Positions 7,709 to 17,500 of a DNA stretch of 34,930 bases are shown here, piece by piece (the stretch's first letter is position 1; each line of letters begins with the position of its first letter). A program made the translations under genes and the position numbers. The stretch lies in the NCBI GenBank assembly GCA_964473715.1, contig CAYYQC010000004.1, positions 1 through 34,930 on the forward strand, given 5' to 3'. Source of the DNA: 2-12-FULL-41-16 sp964473715. Its GTDB lineage: Bacteria > Patescibacteriota > Patescibacteriia > Magasanikbacterales > UBA922. The notes beneath the pieces are model-generated. The model worked only from the letters and a program-made list of their open reading frames with translations. It was not told the DNA's origin and did no database searches.

Positions 7709-8527
7709 TTACTGTCTTACTTCAAACACAACGGTTACACGCATGACCACGTCATTTTGACCAGCCTCCAAAGTAGGAGCGGCGCTAATCACAGCTTCTG
7801 GACTTGAGCCACCCATGGCATATTTATACAAATCCCCGTTAGCTCCAGTCACTTCATATTCATTGTAACTAACAATGGAACGAAGAGAGACTCCTAAAGA
7901 ACGGGCCAAAGCATTGCGTTTTTCAGCTACTTTTTGCAAAGCCAAGTCACGCGCTTTTTCTTTGTAAGCGTCCCGGTCATCAACCGTAAATTGCAAACCA
8001 CTTACATTGTTTGCACCCACTTCTCCGGCCAAAGCTAATACTTGGTTGGCTTTAGCAAGGTCACGAATCTTAATAGTCACGCTTTGATTTACTTGATAAT
8101 TACGAATGGTTTGCTTACCATCATTATAATCGTAATTTGGGAAAATATTATAATTAGCAGTTTGCACATCAGCCTTATCCACGCCCAAAGCTTTTACTTT
8201 TTCAAGTAATTTATTCATGACTTCAGTATTTTTCTGCTGTGCTTCGGCCACGGTTTTACCCTCAGCAGTCATACCCATGGTAGTGATAGCAATGTCTGGA
8301 GTTACAGTAACTTTACCTTCTGCTTCCACCGTTAGTGTGCGTTCCATTTTATCTGCACTACCAATGGTGCTGTATTCGCGAATATTATTCTTGATCAAAG
8401 TACCTACATAAATAATAAGGTACGCGAGCAAAATACCTAATAAAGTCGCCATGAGCCTGCGGCCCATGTGACCGTACCACATTGAAGCATTTATCTCTGC
8501 TTCTGGAGTTTTTCTGCTGACAGGCAT
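7709..8527 (-). CDS. Membrane-anchored SIMPL (DUF541) domain protein
   Basis: The 272-residue protein has a cytoplasmic N-terminus, one hydrophobic segment (about 27-46) and an outside SIMPL/DUF541 domain. The family pattern is clear: LTVEAEGKVTVTPDIA at the domain start, GMTAEGKTVAEAQQKN, then LGVDKADVQTANYNIFPNYDY, a repeated alpha/beta core with YQVNQSVTIKIRDL, and a C-terminal VVMRVTVVFEV strand. DUF541 proteins such as E. coli YggE and the Brucella periplasmic protein BP26 are envelope proteins, some linked to oxidative stress, and the molecular role is unsettled. The gene follows a bitopic unknown and ends at a strong terminator. An extended -10 box (8579-8587) suggests it also has its own promoter. 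Confidence 0.85.
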   Translation of the reverse strand: MPVSRKTPEAEINASMWYGHMGRRLMATLLGILLAYLIIYVGTLIKNNIREYSTIGSADKMERTLTVEAEGKVTVTPDIAITTMGMTAEGKTVAEAQQKNTEVMNKLLEKVKALGVDKADVQTANYNIFPNYDYNDGKQTIRNYQVNQSVTIKIRDLAKANQVLALAGEVGANNVSGLQFTVDDRDAYKEKARDLALQKVAEKRNALARSLGVSLRSIVSYNEYEVTGANGDLYKYAMGGSSPEAVISAAPTLEAGQNDVVMRVTVVFEVRQ

Positions 8528-8578
8528 ATTAAAGTTAGTTAGTAAGTTGTAAGAAGTAGCTTATGAAAAGATAACAAT

Positions 8579-8587
8579 AGTATACCA
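8579..8587 (-). promoter_or_regulatory. Extended -10 promoter for the SIMPL gene
   Basis: Minus-strand TGGTATACT, an extended -10 element (TGn plus TATACT). No good -35 box is visible. The predicted start leaves a leader of about 45 bases. Confidence 0.45.
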
Positions 8588-8594
8588 CTTTTTC

Positions 8595-9284
8595 TTATTC
8601 AACTCTATATTTTAAGACGGCGCTATCATTACCCACCGTAACCATTGATTCATACGTACCTTTGGTAAGCGAACCATCTTTTGTCTTTAGTTCCACATAT
8701 AAATTTGTAAGTGGCGGGTCTTTTGGGAATATTGCTTCAGTAATAAATCCGCGAGCAAAACCACCGGCAGTCTTTTTATACGTGTGCTTAAATGACGTAG
8801 TTTTAGTAAGTGGCTCAATCAAAATAACACGGGCGTAATAACGCTTGCGTTCACTAATCACATACATGTCGCCATCTTTAGATGGAACTGTTTCATCCTC
8901 ATCAACAATGGTGATTTCTTTAAAATTCGTTTTTGCATCAGTATTATCAGTAGTGTTATCAGTAGTATTTTCCACAGTTGAAGTTGGGGCAATATAGGGT
9001 TCTTTTTTATCAATAGCCCAAACATCCTCAGTCTTTTTTAAAAAATATTTTTCTTCATAAGTTTGACCGTCTTTGTCTGTAATAGCAACAATGGCTGTGC
9101 CTTCAGTTTCTCCATACACTGATTTACTAATGCGGAATTTATCACTAGTACGCGCAGCAAATTCTTGACGAATAGGCTCAGTCATTACTCCTACAGTCGC
9201 GTCAGACCATTTTAAAATAATAACAATCAAAGCTATTAAAACTACGAGTACGATACCCAATACTTTAAAGACTTTCTTTGCCAT
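8595..9284 (-). CDS. Bitopic membrane protein of unknown function
   Basis: I do not recognise this 229-residue protein. The ATG at 9284 gives MAKKVFK followed by one strongly hydrophobic segment (about residues 8-28), so it is anchored by its N-terminus with the rest outside. The exported part has a first alpha/beta-like region (about 30-100), a short threonine/asparagine/aspartate-rich linker with TTDN repeats, and a second region of mostly beta strands (about 125-229). A longer reading from a TTG at 9296 is less likely. It lies 35 bases after pgk in the same direction and 67 bases ahead of the SIMPL gene. An AGTATACT sequence directly after the pgk stop could be a -10 box of its own. Gene pairing suggests an envelope role. 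Confidence 0.7.
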   Translation of the reverse strand: MAKKVFKVLGIVLVVLIALIVIILKWSDATVGVMTEPIRQEFAARTSDKFRISKSVYGETEGTAIVAITDKDGQTYEEKYFLKKTEDVWAIDKKEPYIAPTSTVENTTDNTTDNTDAKTNFKEITIVDEDETVPSKDGDMYVISERKRYYARVILIEPLTKTTSFKHTYKKTAGGFARGFITEAIFPKDPPLTNLYVELKTKDGSLTKGTYESMVTVGNDSAVLKYRVE

Positions 9285-9319
9285 ACATCGAGTCAATTTA
9301 TAATAATAGAAAAAGTATA

Positions 9320-10516
9320 CTACAAAATTTTCACACCAGGAAGTTTTTTGCCAGAAATAAATTCGAGCATAGCACCGCCACCAGTAGAAATAAAACTAAT
9401 TTTTTTATTTAATTTTTTCGCAAATAATACTTCTACAGTTTCACCGCCACCTGCCACGGTAAAGGCACCTCGCTTTGTAGCAGAAGCCAGAGCCTCAGCT
9501 AAAGCATACGTACCTTCACCATAAGGTGATTGTTCAAACCAACCCAAAGCTCCATTCCATAAAGCACTCTTAGCTTTTATTAATTTGAAAGCAAACAAAG
9601 CATTGGTAGCTGGGCCAATATCAGCGATTAATTCACCTTTTCCACAAATTTCATGTTTTTTTGTACCCACTTCTACTACTCGCCAATTGTTTCCACTCGT
9701 ATCTCCCACAATCACATCAACTGGTAAAATAATTTTCTTATTTTTTACAATACTCTTAGCAGTTGCAAAAAATTCTTTATCACAAATTGAATCACCAATT
9801 CCATAACCGAGAGCAGCCAAAATAGTATTTACAATTCCCCCAGCCACCAAAATTTGATCCGCAACTTTAACCAATGATTTAAGTACTGGAACCTTGGTCT
9901 CCATTTTTGCTCCGCCCACTACAGCCACAAACGGACGCTTCGGTTTAGCCATTATTTTAGTTAAATTTTCCACTTCACTGGCCATGAGTAATCCAGCATA
10001 GGTAGGGAGATACTTGGCCACACCACTTACAGAAGCAGCCGCGCGATGAGCAACCGCAAACCCATCAAACACAAAGATATCAGCTAAACTAGCCAGAACT
10101 TGACTCAAATTTGCGTCATTACTTTCTTCACCAGCCAAAAAACGAGTATTTTCAAGCATTATTATTTGCCCAACTCTCATTTTTTCAATCTCTTTTTTCG
10201 CATTCGCAAATTTCTTTGGCTCTACTTCCCCGTTGCCAAGGTCAACTAATTTTACTGCTTGCTTAATTTTCTTTCCTAGTAATTCAGCAACGGGCTTTAA
10301 GGAAAACTCCTTCGCAAACTTTCCTTTTGGTCTACCCAAATGTGCCATTAGTACCACTCGCGCTTTTTGTTTGCGTAAATAATTAATTGTTGGCAACGAT
10401 GCTTCGATTCTGCTATCGTCCACGACTTTGCCCTTTTTAAGGGGAACATTAAAATCCACTCGAACCAAAACAATTTTATTCTTAAGATTTTTTACACTAG
10501 TCAATTTCTGAAACAT
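9320..10516 (-). CDS. pgk: Phosphoglycerate kinase
   Basis: Phosphoglycerate kinase transfers phosphate from 1,3-bisphosphoglycerate to ADP. The ATG at 10516 (MFQKLTS) is two bases after the gap stop and gives 398 residues, normal for the family; the in-frame start further upstream would lie inside gap. Substrate-binding landmarks are VRVDFNVP, DDSRIEASLPTI, AHLGRPKG, LENTRF and AHRAAAS; the nucleotide side has VVGGAKMETK, the glycine-rich AGGGETVE and STGGGAMLEF. Two conserved stretches are slightly divergent: the usual DAFG..HRAHAS reads DGFAVAHRAAAS, and GGGDT reads GGGET. The positions thought essential (the arginines and the histidine of HLGRP) are kept, so activity is expected. It is paired with gap, a common arrangement. 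Confidence 0.96.
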   Translation of the reverse strand: MFQKLTSVKNLKNKIVLVRVDFNVPLKKGKVVDDSRIEASLPTINYLRKQKARVVLMAHLGRPKGKFAKEFSLKPVAELLGKKIKQAVKLVDLGNGEVEPKKFANAKKEIEKMRVGQIIMLENTRFLAGEESNDANLSQVLASLADIFVFDGFAVAHRAAASVSGVAKYLPTYAGLLMASEVENLTKIMAKPKRPFVAVVGGAKMETKVPVLKSLVKVADQILVAGGIVNTILAALGYGIGDSICDKEFFATAKSIVKNKKIILPVDVIVGDTSGNNWRVVEVGTKKHEICGKGELIADIGPATNALFAFKLIKAKSALWNGALGWFEQSPYGEGTYALAEALASATKRGAFTVAGGGETVEVLFAKKLNKKISFISTGGGAMLEFISGKKLPGVKIL

Positions 10517-10518
10517 AC

Positions 10519-11511
10519 TTATTTTTTCCCTACCAATTGGGCCATTTCCACTAACCGATTTGCATATCCCCATTCATTGTCATACCAAGCCACCACTTTG
10601 ACTAAGGTGCCATCAACCACATTGGTCAAAGCCAAATCAACAGTCGCCGAAGCTGGGGAACCAATAAAATCAGAAGAAACCAATTCTTCTTCAGTGACAA
10701 ATAAAATATTTTTTAATTCTCCTTTTGAAGCCTTAGTCATGGCTGCATTAATTTCTTCTTTAGTCACTTTCTTTTTCAAAACCGCAGTAATATCAGTGAG
10801 AGAAACAGTAATGGTTGGCACACGTACCGATAAACCATCAAATTTTCCTTTGAGTTTTGGAATTGCTTGCGTAACAGCAATGGCCGCACCAGTCGTTGTA
10901 GGAATCATGTTTTGAGCAGCGGCGCGCATTTCACGATAATCTTTTGAAGCTGGTCCATCTTGTAAAACTTGTGACGCAGTATAAGAATGGACAGTGGTAA
11001 GCATGGCCTTTTCTACACCAAACACATCTTCCAAAACTTTCATTACTGGAGCCGCGCAATTAGTAGTACACGATGCATTATTTACAATAGTTTCACCCTT
11101 ATAATCCTTATCATTTACGCCTTTGACCAAAGTTTTAATTTCACCTTTGGCTGGTGCAGAAATTACTACTTTTTTTGCACCAGCAGTTAAGTGTTTTCCA
11201 GCCCCTTCAGCATCGCGGAAAAAACCAGTGCATTCCAAAACCAAATCAACTTTCAAATCTTTCCAAGGCAATAAAGACGGGTCTTTTTGCGCAAATACTG
11301 GAATTTTTTTACCAGTAATAATTAAATTCTTTTCATCAGCTTTAACTGAAAAATTTAAATCCGGGTAAGCTGTGTCATGCTTTAATAAATGGGCCAAAAC
11401 TTTTGGATTGGTAAGGTCGTTAATAGCCACCACTTCTATTCCCTTTTTTTCTTGAATAATTTTGAAAGCATGGCGGCCAATCCGGCCAAATCCATTGATA
11501 GCAATGCGCAT
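10519..11511 (-). CDS. gap: Glyceraldehyde-3-phosphate dehydrogenase
   Basis: GAPDH oxidises glyceraldehyde 3-phosphate to 1,3-bisphosphoglycerate. The 330 residues show the NAD-binding start INGFGRIGR, IND at 30-32 which favours NAD over NADP, the catalytic loop ASCTTNC with C148, H175 in VHSYTASQ, the phosphate-site NMIPTTTGAA, and WYDNEWGY near the C-terminus. The gene begins 11 bases after the stop of the 2106-residue surface protein and ends 2 bases before pgk, all in the same direction. No terminator is visible between the surface-protein gene and gap, so gap-pgk may receive read-through from it; an internal promoter cannot be excluded. Confidence 0.97.
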   Translation of the reverse strand: MRIAINGFGRIGRHAFKIIQEKKGIEVVAINDLTNPKVLAHLLKHDTAYPDLNFSVKADEKNLIITGKKIPVFAQKDPSLLPWKDLKVDLVLECTGFFRDAEGAGKHLTAGAKKVVISAPAKGEIKTLVKGVNDKDYKGETIVNNASCTTNCAAPVMKVLEDVFGVEKAMLTTVHSYTASQVLQDGPASKDYREMRAAAQNMIPTTTGAAIAVTQAIPKLKGKFDGLSVRVPTITVSLTDITAVLKKKVTKEEINAAMTKASKGELKNILFVTEEELVSSDFIGSPASATVDLALTNVVDGTLVKVVAWYDNEWGYANRLVEMAQLVGKK

Positions 11512-11522
11512 ATTTTTGTTAA

Positions 11523-14500
11523 TTAGTAATTAGATTTTTTCCAGTTATTAATATCATCTTGAACTTTATCAATGTCTGATTTTGGTGCTTCTTTTTCTGT
11601 AACCGAACCTTCTGATACCACTGGTTTTACTGGTTCAATCTGCGGGTCAGGGTCTACTAGCACACTACCGGGCTTAATTTTTTCCAACATTTCATCACGG
11701 TTAATTATACCGCCCATGCCATCAGTTTTCTTACTAGAATAATCCAAAGTTGGACTTAATTTCTTTATATACCCAGGCTTTTCATAACTAAGATAATAGG
11801 TACTCGGTCCTACTAAAATAGCGTACCTGCCTGTACTATCAGTAACCGCTGTGTTAACCAATTTATTATACGCTGAGTCAAATACGCGCACAACTACTCG
11901 ACCCACAGGACTCTTAGTTCCAAGCTCACGAACCGCACCCCAGACTGGTGGTAATTTATGATGAGCAAATCTATAAAATATGGTAAATAATCCCACGTGC
12001 AAACATACAAAACCAAAGGTATACCAACTTGGAGTAACCACAAAGGACATTAAACTGGCAGCCATACCTGCAAAACTAAGACCGTAATTAATTTTCTCCC
12101 ACAAATTATCACGTAAAATTTTGCCCAGTGGTTTATTTTCCACAATTGGGTCAAGGGGGATATTATAATTTATTTCGAATTGGTCATGCGGTGGGTAAAA
12201 CGCTGCACCATGATACAAATTTGCAAATTTAGTATCTTCATCTTTTTCTTTTAGGAATTCACTAAACCCAGCAAAACCAGGTTTAACCACTTCCAATCTA
12301 AATTGACCCTGATTGGCTGACATAAAATACCGACCATGAAAATCTGTAACTTGTGAAGCCATAGTGCGACCAGTAACTACATCTACCAAACGAATAGTCG
12401 CTAAGTCCACCGGCTCTTTAGTATAACTGTTATAAACCACACCCCAACTTTTTTGCTTGCGTCTATGCCACCACATGTATGGCTGACTGAAAAGATATCT
12501 AAAGAGATTAATCAAATACGGCAATTGGAAAGCAACCGCTGCATTGGCCATTGCCAAAGCCGCGGCCAATGGTACAGCTATTTTTTTATTAAAGGCCTGT
12601 ATGCGTGGATCATTAATAAGAGCACGCGCTTGATTATAGGTATTAACCAAACTATTTATGACCGTATTAAAGAAGCCATCTTCATTTACTGAAGGAATAG
12701 TACTACTTGATACCCCACCACCTGAACCATTATTTGAGGAGCCACTTCCGCTACCTGAACTATCTCCGGAATTATTTGGGTTGCTATTATCTGGTTTATT
12801 GTTATCTGGCTTATTGTCTGGTTCATTGTCCGGTTTGGCTGGTTCATCATCACATTTTGAAGTCAAAGGGTCACATGGCGGCTCTGCACAATCTTCTTTA
12901 GTCGGATCACATGGTGGTTCATCACACTTTTCTTTAGTCGGATCACATGGTGGTTTAGGACAGTCATTTTTTGTTGGGTCACATGGTTTTGGTTTTGGAT
13001 TTGCCACAAAATCCTGTGTTTCTAAATCAGAAACATTACCGGCCAAGTCACGTGTTTGTACAGCAATTACATAGCGAGCATTACTATCCAAAGTATTAGA
13101 AAATGGATACTGCCAAGTACCGTCTTTATTAGCCTTAACACTAAATTGTGTTTTGAGTGAGGCCGCCAAACGCGCATCAGCAGAACCAGCTACAGCCAAC
13201 CAAGCCGCTGGCTCGTTAATACCATGCCCTTCTTCAGCAGAAGCTCCAGAAGTATCATAAAACCGCTCAAAGAAAATTGTAACTGCGGCTTCTGCTTCAG
13301 TGGAACCAGAAATCTTAGCATTACTTACTTTTACTCCACTACTATTAAAACCCGTTGTCACCAAGAAAGTAGCCGGCGGTTTAATTCTATCTAAAATCGC
13401 GCAAGCATAGGTGTCATAGGTGAATTTTTTTTGCGCACTACGAAACCGAGCATTAATACATTTTTTTCCATCAGCACCAGTCAATGTCCATAGAACTTCA
13501 GAATTAATTGGCGTATACCCAACATCACCAAAATTAGTTGACGGCGCAGTATCACTTTCTTTCAGCGCTAAATCTGGCGCGTAACTAGCATCAATTTTTA
13601 ATTTAACTTCGGTTTTATTAGTATGAGTTAAAACTGGTTCAGATTTTAATTGCATCTTATAAATAGTAGTCGGGTAACTGGTGTAAAATGTTCTAGTATC
13701 TACTTTATATTCTGCACCTCCTACTACTACCGGAGCATCAGAAGAAATAATACTACTCGTTTTTTGCATGGAAAGAAGTTTATTTCCTTCCATAAGATTT
13801 AATGTGTCACCATTCCAAATAACAGAATAATCATACCGTTTATCCAAGGCAAAGGCACCGCGGTCAAAAATATCATCACAAACTTTATTAAAACCATTAT
13901 TTGTAATAAAACAAAAACCATCATTTTTAATACTTGGGCTATTTGGCAAACCATTAAACCCAAAATAATAGTCACTCCCTTTAGCAAATAATGCTAATTT
14001 TTCTCCAGCTACGTCTTTTGGTTGTGCTTGTACATCAAAAGAAAAATTTAAAGTAAATGGTTTTTGTAATTTACTTAATTCACTGGTGCCCGGTGCGGTT
14101 TTGGCACCATAAGGAGCATTAACTTTATAAGGTGTACTTACGCCAGCTTCTTGTAAAAAATCCACTTCTCCAGAAAGTCTAGAGACAATTTTAATCAAAC
14201 CAGTGGGCATAAAATCTGGATCTACTGGATCGTCGAACGGATCATCTTCTGGTTTTGGTGGCTCTGGCGCATCATCTCCACCAGCAGGAGCCGGGGAGCC
14301 GTCATCAGCTGTTATTGTCACACTCACTGAACTTGAATAAGCACTAGCAAACCCTGTGGCGTTGCTCGCACGTACACGGAAAATATATGTACCACCTGCC
14401 ACTAAACCAGTAAATTGAAATGAAGTAGCCGTAATATTTCCTGAAGAAAGTCCATTTCCCAATCCATCAACAGTATAGACTGTACCAGCTGGATTACCAT

Positions 14501-17500
14501 TTGTGCTCCAACTAATTGTCGCACTCCTTGAGCCAGCCGTAGAAGCACCCGTTACAGTGGTGGGCACATTGGCAAAAGTATAAGTACCATCACTTAGCGG
14601 AGAAGTTGCAGAATCAATACCATCATTATTGCGTGCAATTACAGAATATTTATACAAAGTATTTGGAGTAAGGCCAGTATTAGCAAAATCCACACCCCAA
14701 GTGGTAGTCGTTTGATAAATTGGAGTAGAGGTTAATGTTCCATCGGCCGCAACATATTGACTGGCCGTGTCATTATAAACCGCAAACAATGTAGTGGTTG
14801 AATTATCACCTGGATCAATAGTAATTAGAAGTGAAGTAGCCGTATGAACAGTAGTCGTAGGTTTAGGCGCAACGGCTGCCAAAGTATAAAAAAGAGAACT
14901 AGTAGAATAATAAGAACTACCAGCGGCATTAGTACCTTTTACTCGATACTGATACTGTGAATTACTACTAAGCGTACTGGTGGTTGCGCTCGTTGCATTT
15001 GCGCTCGTTGTACTAACCGCTGTAAAAGTGTCACTACCATCAGTGGCTACTTCAACTACATAATTATCTTCAATGGCAGAATTATCAGTCCAAGTAATTG
15101 CTGCAGAAGTTGCAGTTATAGACGATACAGCCGCAGCACTTGGTTCATTTGGCGCATCAAGCAAAGTAAAAGTAGCCGTGGTAGATGAATAGGAACCAGG
15201 ACCGCCTTGCGCATCAAAATATCTAAGACGCCAATAATAAAGAGTTTGTGAATTTTCATCTACATCATCATTGAGCACTAAATTAGTTGTTGGTGCTGTG
15301 CCAAAATAACCATATTTTAAATCCTGACACCGTGCATTCAAAGTACAAGTTGTAATGGCTGTACCACTGCTGTCCGAATCCCAGTGAGTAATAGTACTAA
15401 ACACTGAGCTCGTACTTACTTGAATGTGTGCTTTAGTAGCTGTATCCCCTGCTTCTAAATCTGTAAAAATTGCTGAGAAAAATGGTGTAGTTGTAGCCAG
15501 TAAAGTTGGATTTGTGGTACCAGCCTGCGCAGAAATTGCATTAGAATATAAAGTATGAGGAACAGTAGGTGCAATAGTATATGAACCAGCCACACCATTT
15601 TCACCTTCTGCTAGAGGCGGTATGTTGCCAGCCGGACCAGCTGCACTACTGGCTGAACCTGAAAATGTACTTTCTGTAGCAACTACCAAAATACGTCCAC
15701 CACCACCGCCACCACCACCTTCACAAGTAACAGAAAAACCACCACGACCACCATCGGCACGTAGCAAACCATTACCCGCTAAAGTAGTAACTTGAATTTT
15801 AATACCACCACCAGCTCCACCACCACCAGCCGAACCACCAGGTGAACCACATGCATTGCCCTGTCCACCATTAGCACTCAAAGTACCATTAATTGTAAGT
15901 GTGGTAGCTACAATTTTAATAATACCACCACCCGCACCTCCATTATCTGTTACATAGCGCGCGCCTCCACCACCACCAGAACCAGCCTCATATTCTGGTG
16001 TACTGGTGGAACCATAAGCCGTGCCACCACGACCGGCCGGGTTATTATCGCCATCATAATCTTGACCAAATCCACCCGCGCCACCATAAGCACCGCCGCC
16101 ACCCCAAGTTTCACCAGTCTGACCACCACCAGGTCCATATCCATCATGAGGAATTTCACTAGATCCACCAGTAAAATAGCCGTTACCCCCAGCATACCCT
16201 TTTCTATCCACGCTAAGTAAACCACCGCTATTAACGGTAATTGTACTGGCCGACAAACTTAAAGTATTACTAATGGTACTAGTATTATGTCTTGAAGTTA
16301 ACTCACCACTTACACTAATTGAATTCAATGACCAAGCACTCGATGATGCCACACCATCAATTTCAAGCAATCCATTAGCTGCGATTGTTAAATCAGTTAA
16401 ATTAGGCAGTTGCGCTGCAGTCGCCAAAACTTGGTTTCGTCCAGTCACTACAAAAGAACTTGGTGTTATCAAAGTACCATCAATATTCAAAGTACTACTT
16501 ACCGTTGCAATACCAAGAGTTGTTGAAGTAATAGTTAAAACTGTACTAGAAGAAACAACAAAATTTGCACGATTATTCAACCACAAATTAGCAATGGTTG
16601 CGGTACTAGAACTATATGTTGCAACAGAATCAGTGGAACCATTATTATCCACATATAGATCTCCGTATGTAGCTGAATTTAATTTTTTATACAAAGTTCC
16701 AGCACCACCATCTTGAGCCAAAGGACCATTTACATTTTTACCCCCACTATATGCAAAAGTACCAGTAAAAGTATCAGTCGATTGACCAGTAATTGCAATT
16801 CGTCCACCACCACCTGCGCCACCACCTTCATCAGCCACACCTGCGCTAAATCCCGTTGCACCACCACCAAGAGCACCAATGGTTCCACTACCCGTAAATG
16901 TACCGCCACTAGAAAAATTAACCCAAACTGAACCACCTGCGCCAGCTCCACTAAATCTGCCAAAACCATTTGTAGCCCCATTTGCGCCAGTTGAAGAAAC
17001 CGTACCACTAATAGTAGCTGTTCCACCTCCAGCAATAGTGAGATTAATCACACCACCACCAGAACCAGCACAAATTGCACTATTAGGACCACCACTAGAA
17101 CCTGGCTGTGTTGGTGCGGCCATGTCATCGTATGCATATTTTGTTGCTGATGGGGTTGATCCACCACCTTGACCACCCAAACCACCATGTCCACCACCAC
17201 TCGCGCTACTGCCTCCAGCCACACCAGCCGCAGGCCCAGTTCCAGTTGTCAAAGTACAGGAAGCCTTACTAAAACCCTTACCAATTAAATCTACCAAACC
17301 ACCTGCTTGCAAATTAAAATTTGGGACAGTAAACAAAACCGCTTTGTCTCGAATAGTAGAATCAGGCGTAGTAGTAGCATGAGTCAATTTACCACCACTA
17401 GCAATAACGAGATCACCAGTGATAGTTTGGTTCACAACATTATTTTGCTCTAGAACACCTTTAGTGTTCACTGTGATGGCACCACCAGTACCAATGTTCC

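Noticed and set aside
10517..10573. Longer N-terminus for pgk from 10573
   Set aside because: It would extend into gap, and the family N-terminus begins at 10516, two bases after the gap stop.
12840..12983. Regular 36-base repeats as a CRISPR array
   Set aside because: Units are back to back without spacers, lie in frame in the giant surface gene and encode a 12-residue repeat.
12658..13074. Plus-strand frame of 138 residues rich in Ser/Gly/Leu
   Set aside because: It is antisense to the low-complexity linker and cysteine repeats of the surface protein; its repeats simply mirror them.
15690..17220. Dense CCACCACC-type repeats as a non-coding microsatellite
   Set aside because: They are the complement of glycine codons in the GG-rich blocks of the surface protein, and the long frame is uninterrupted.
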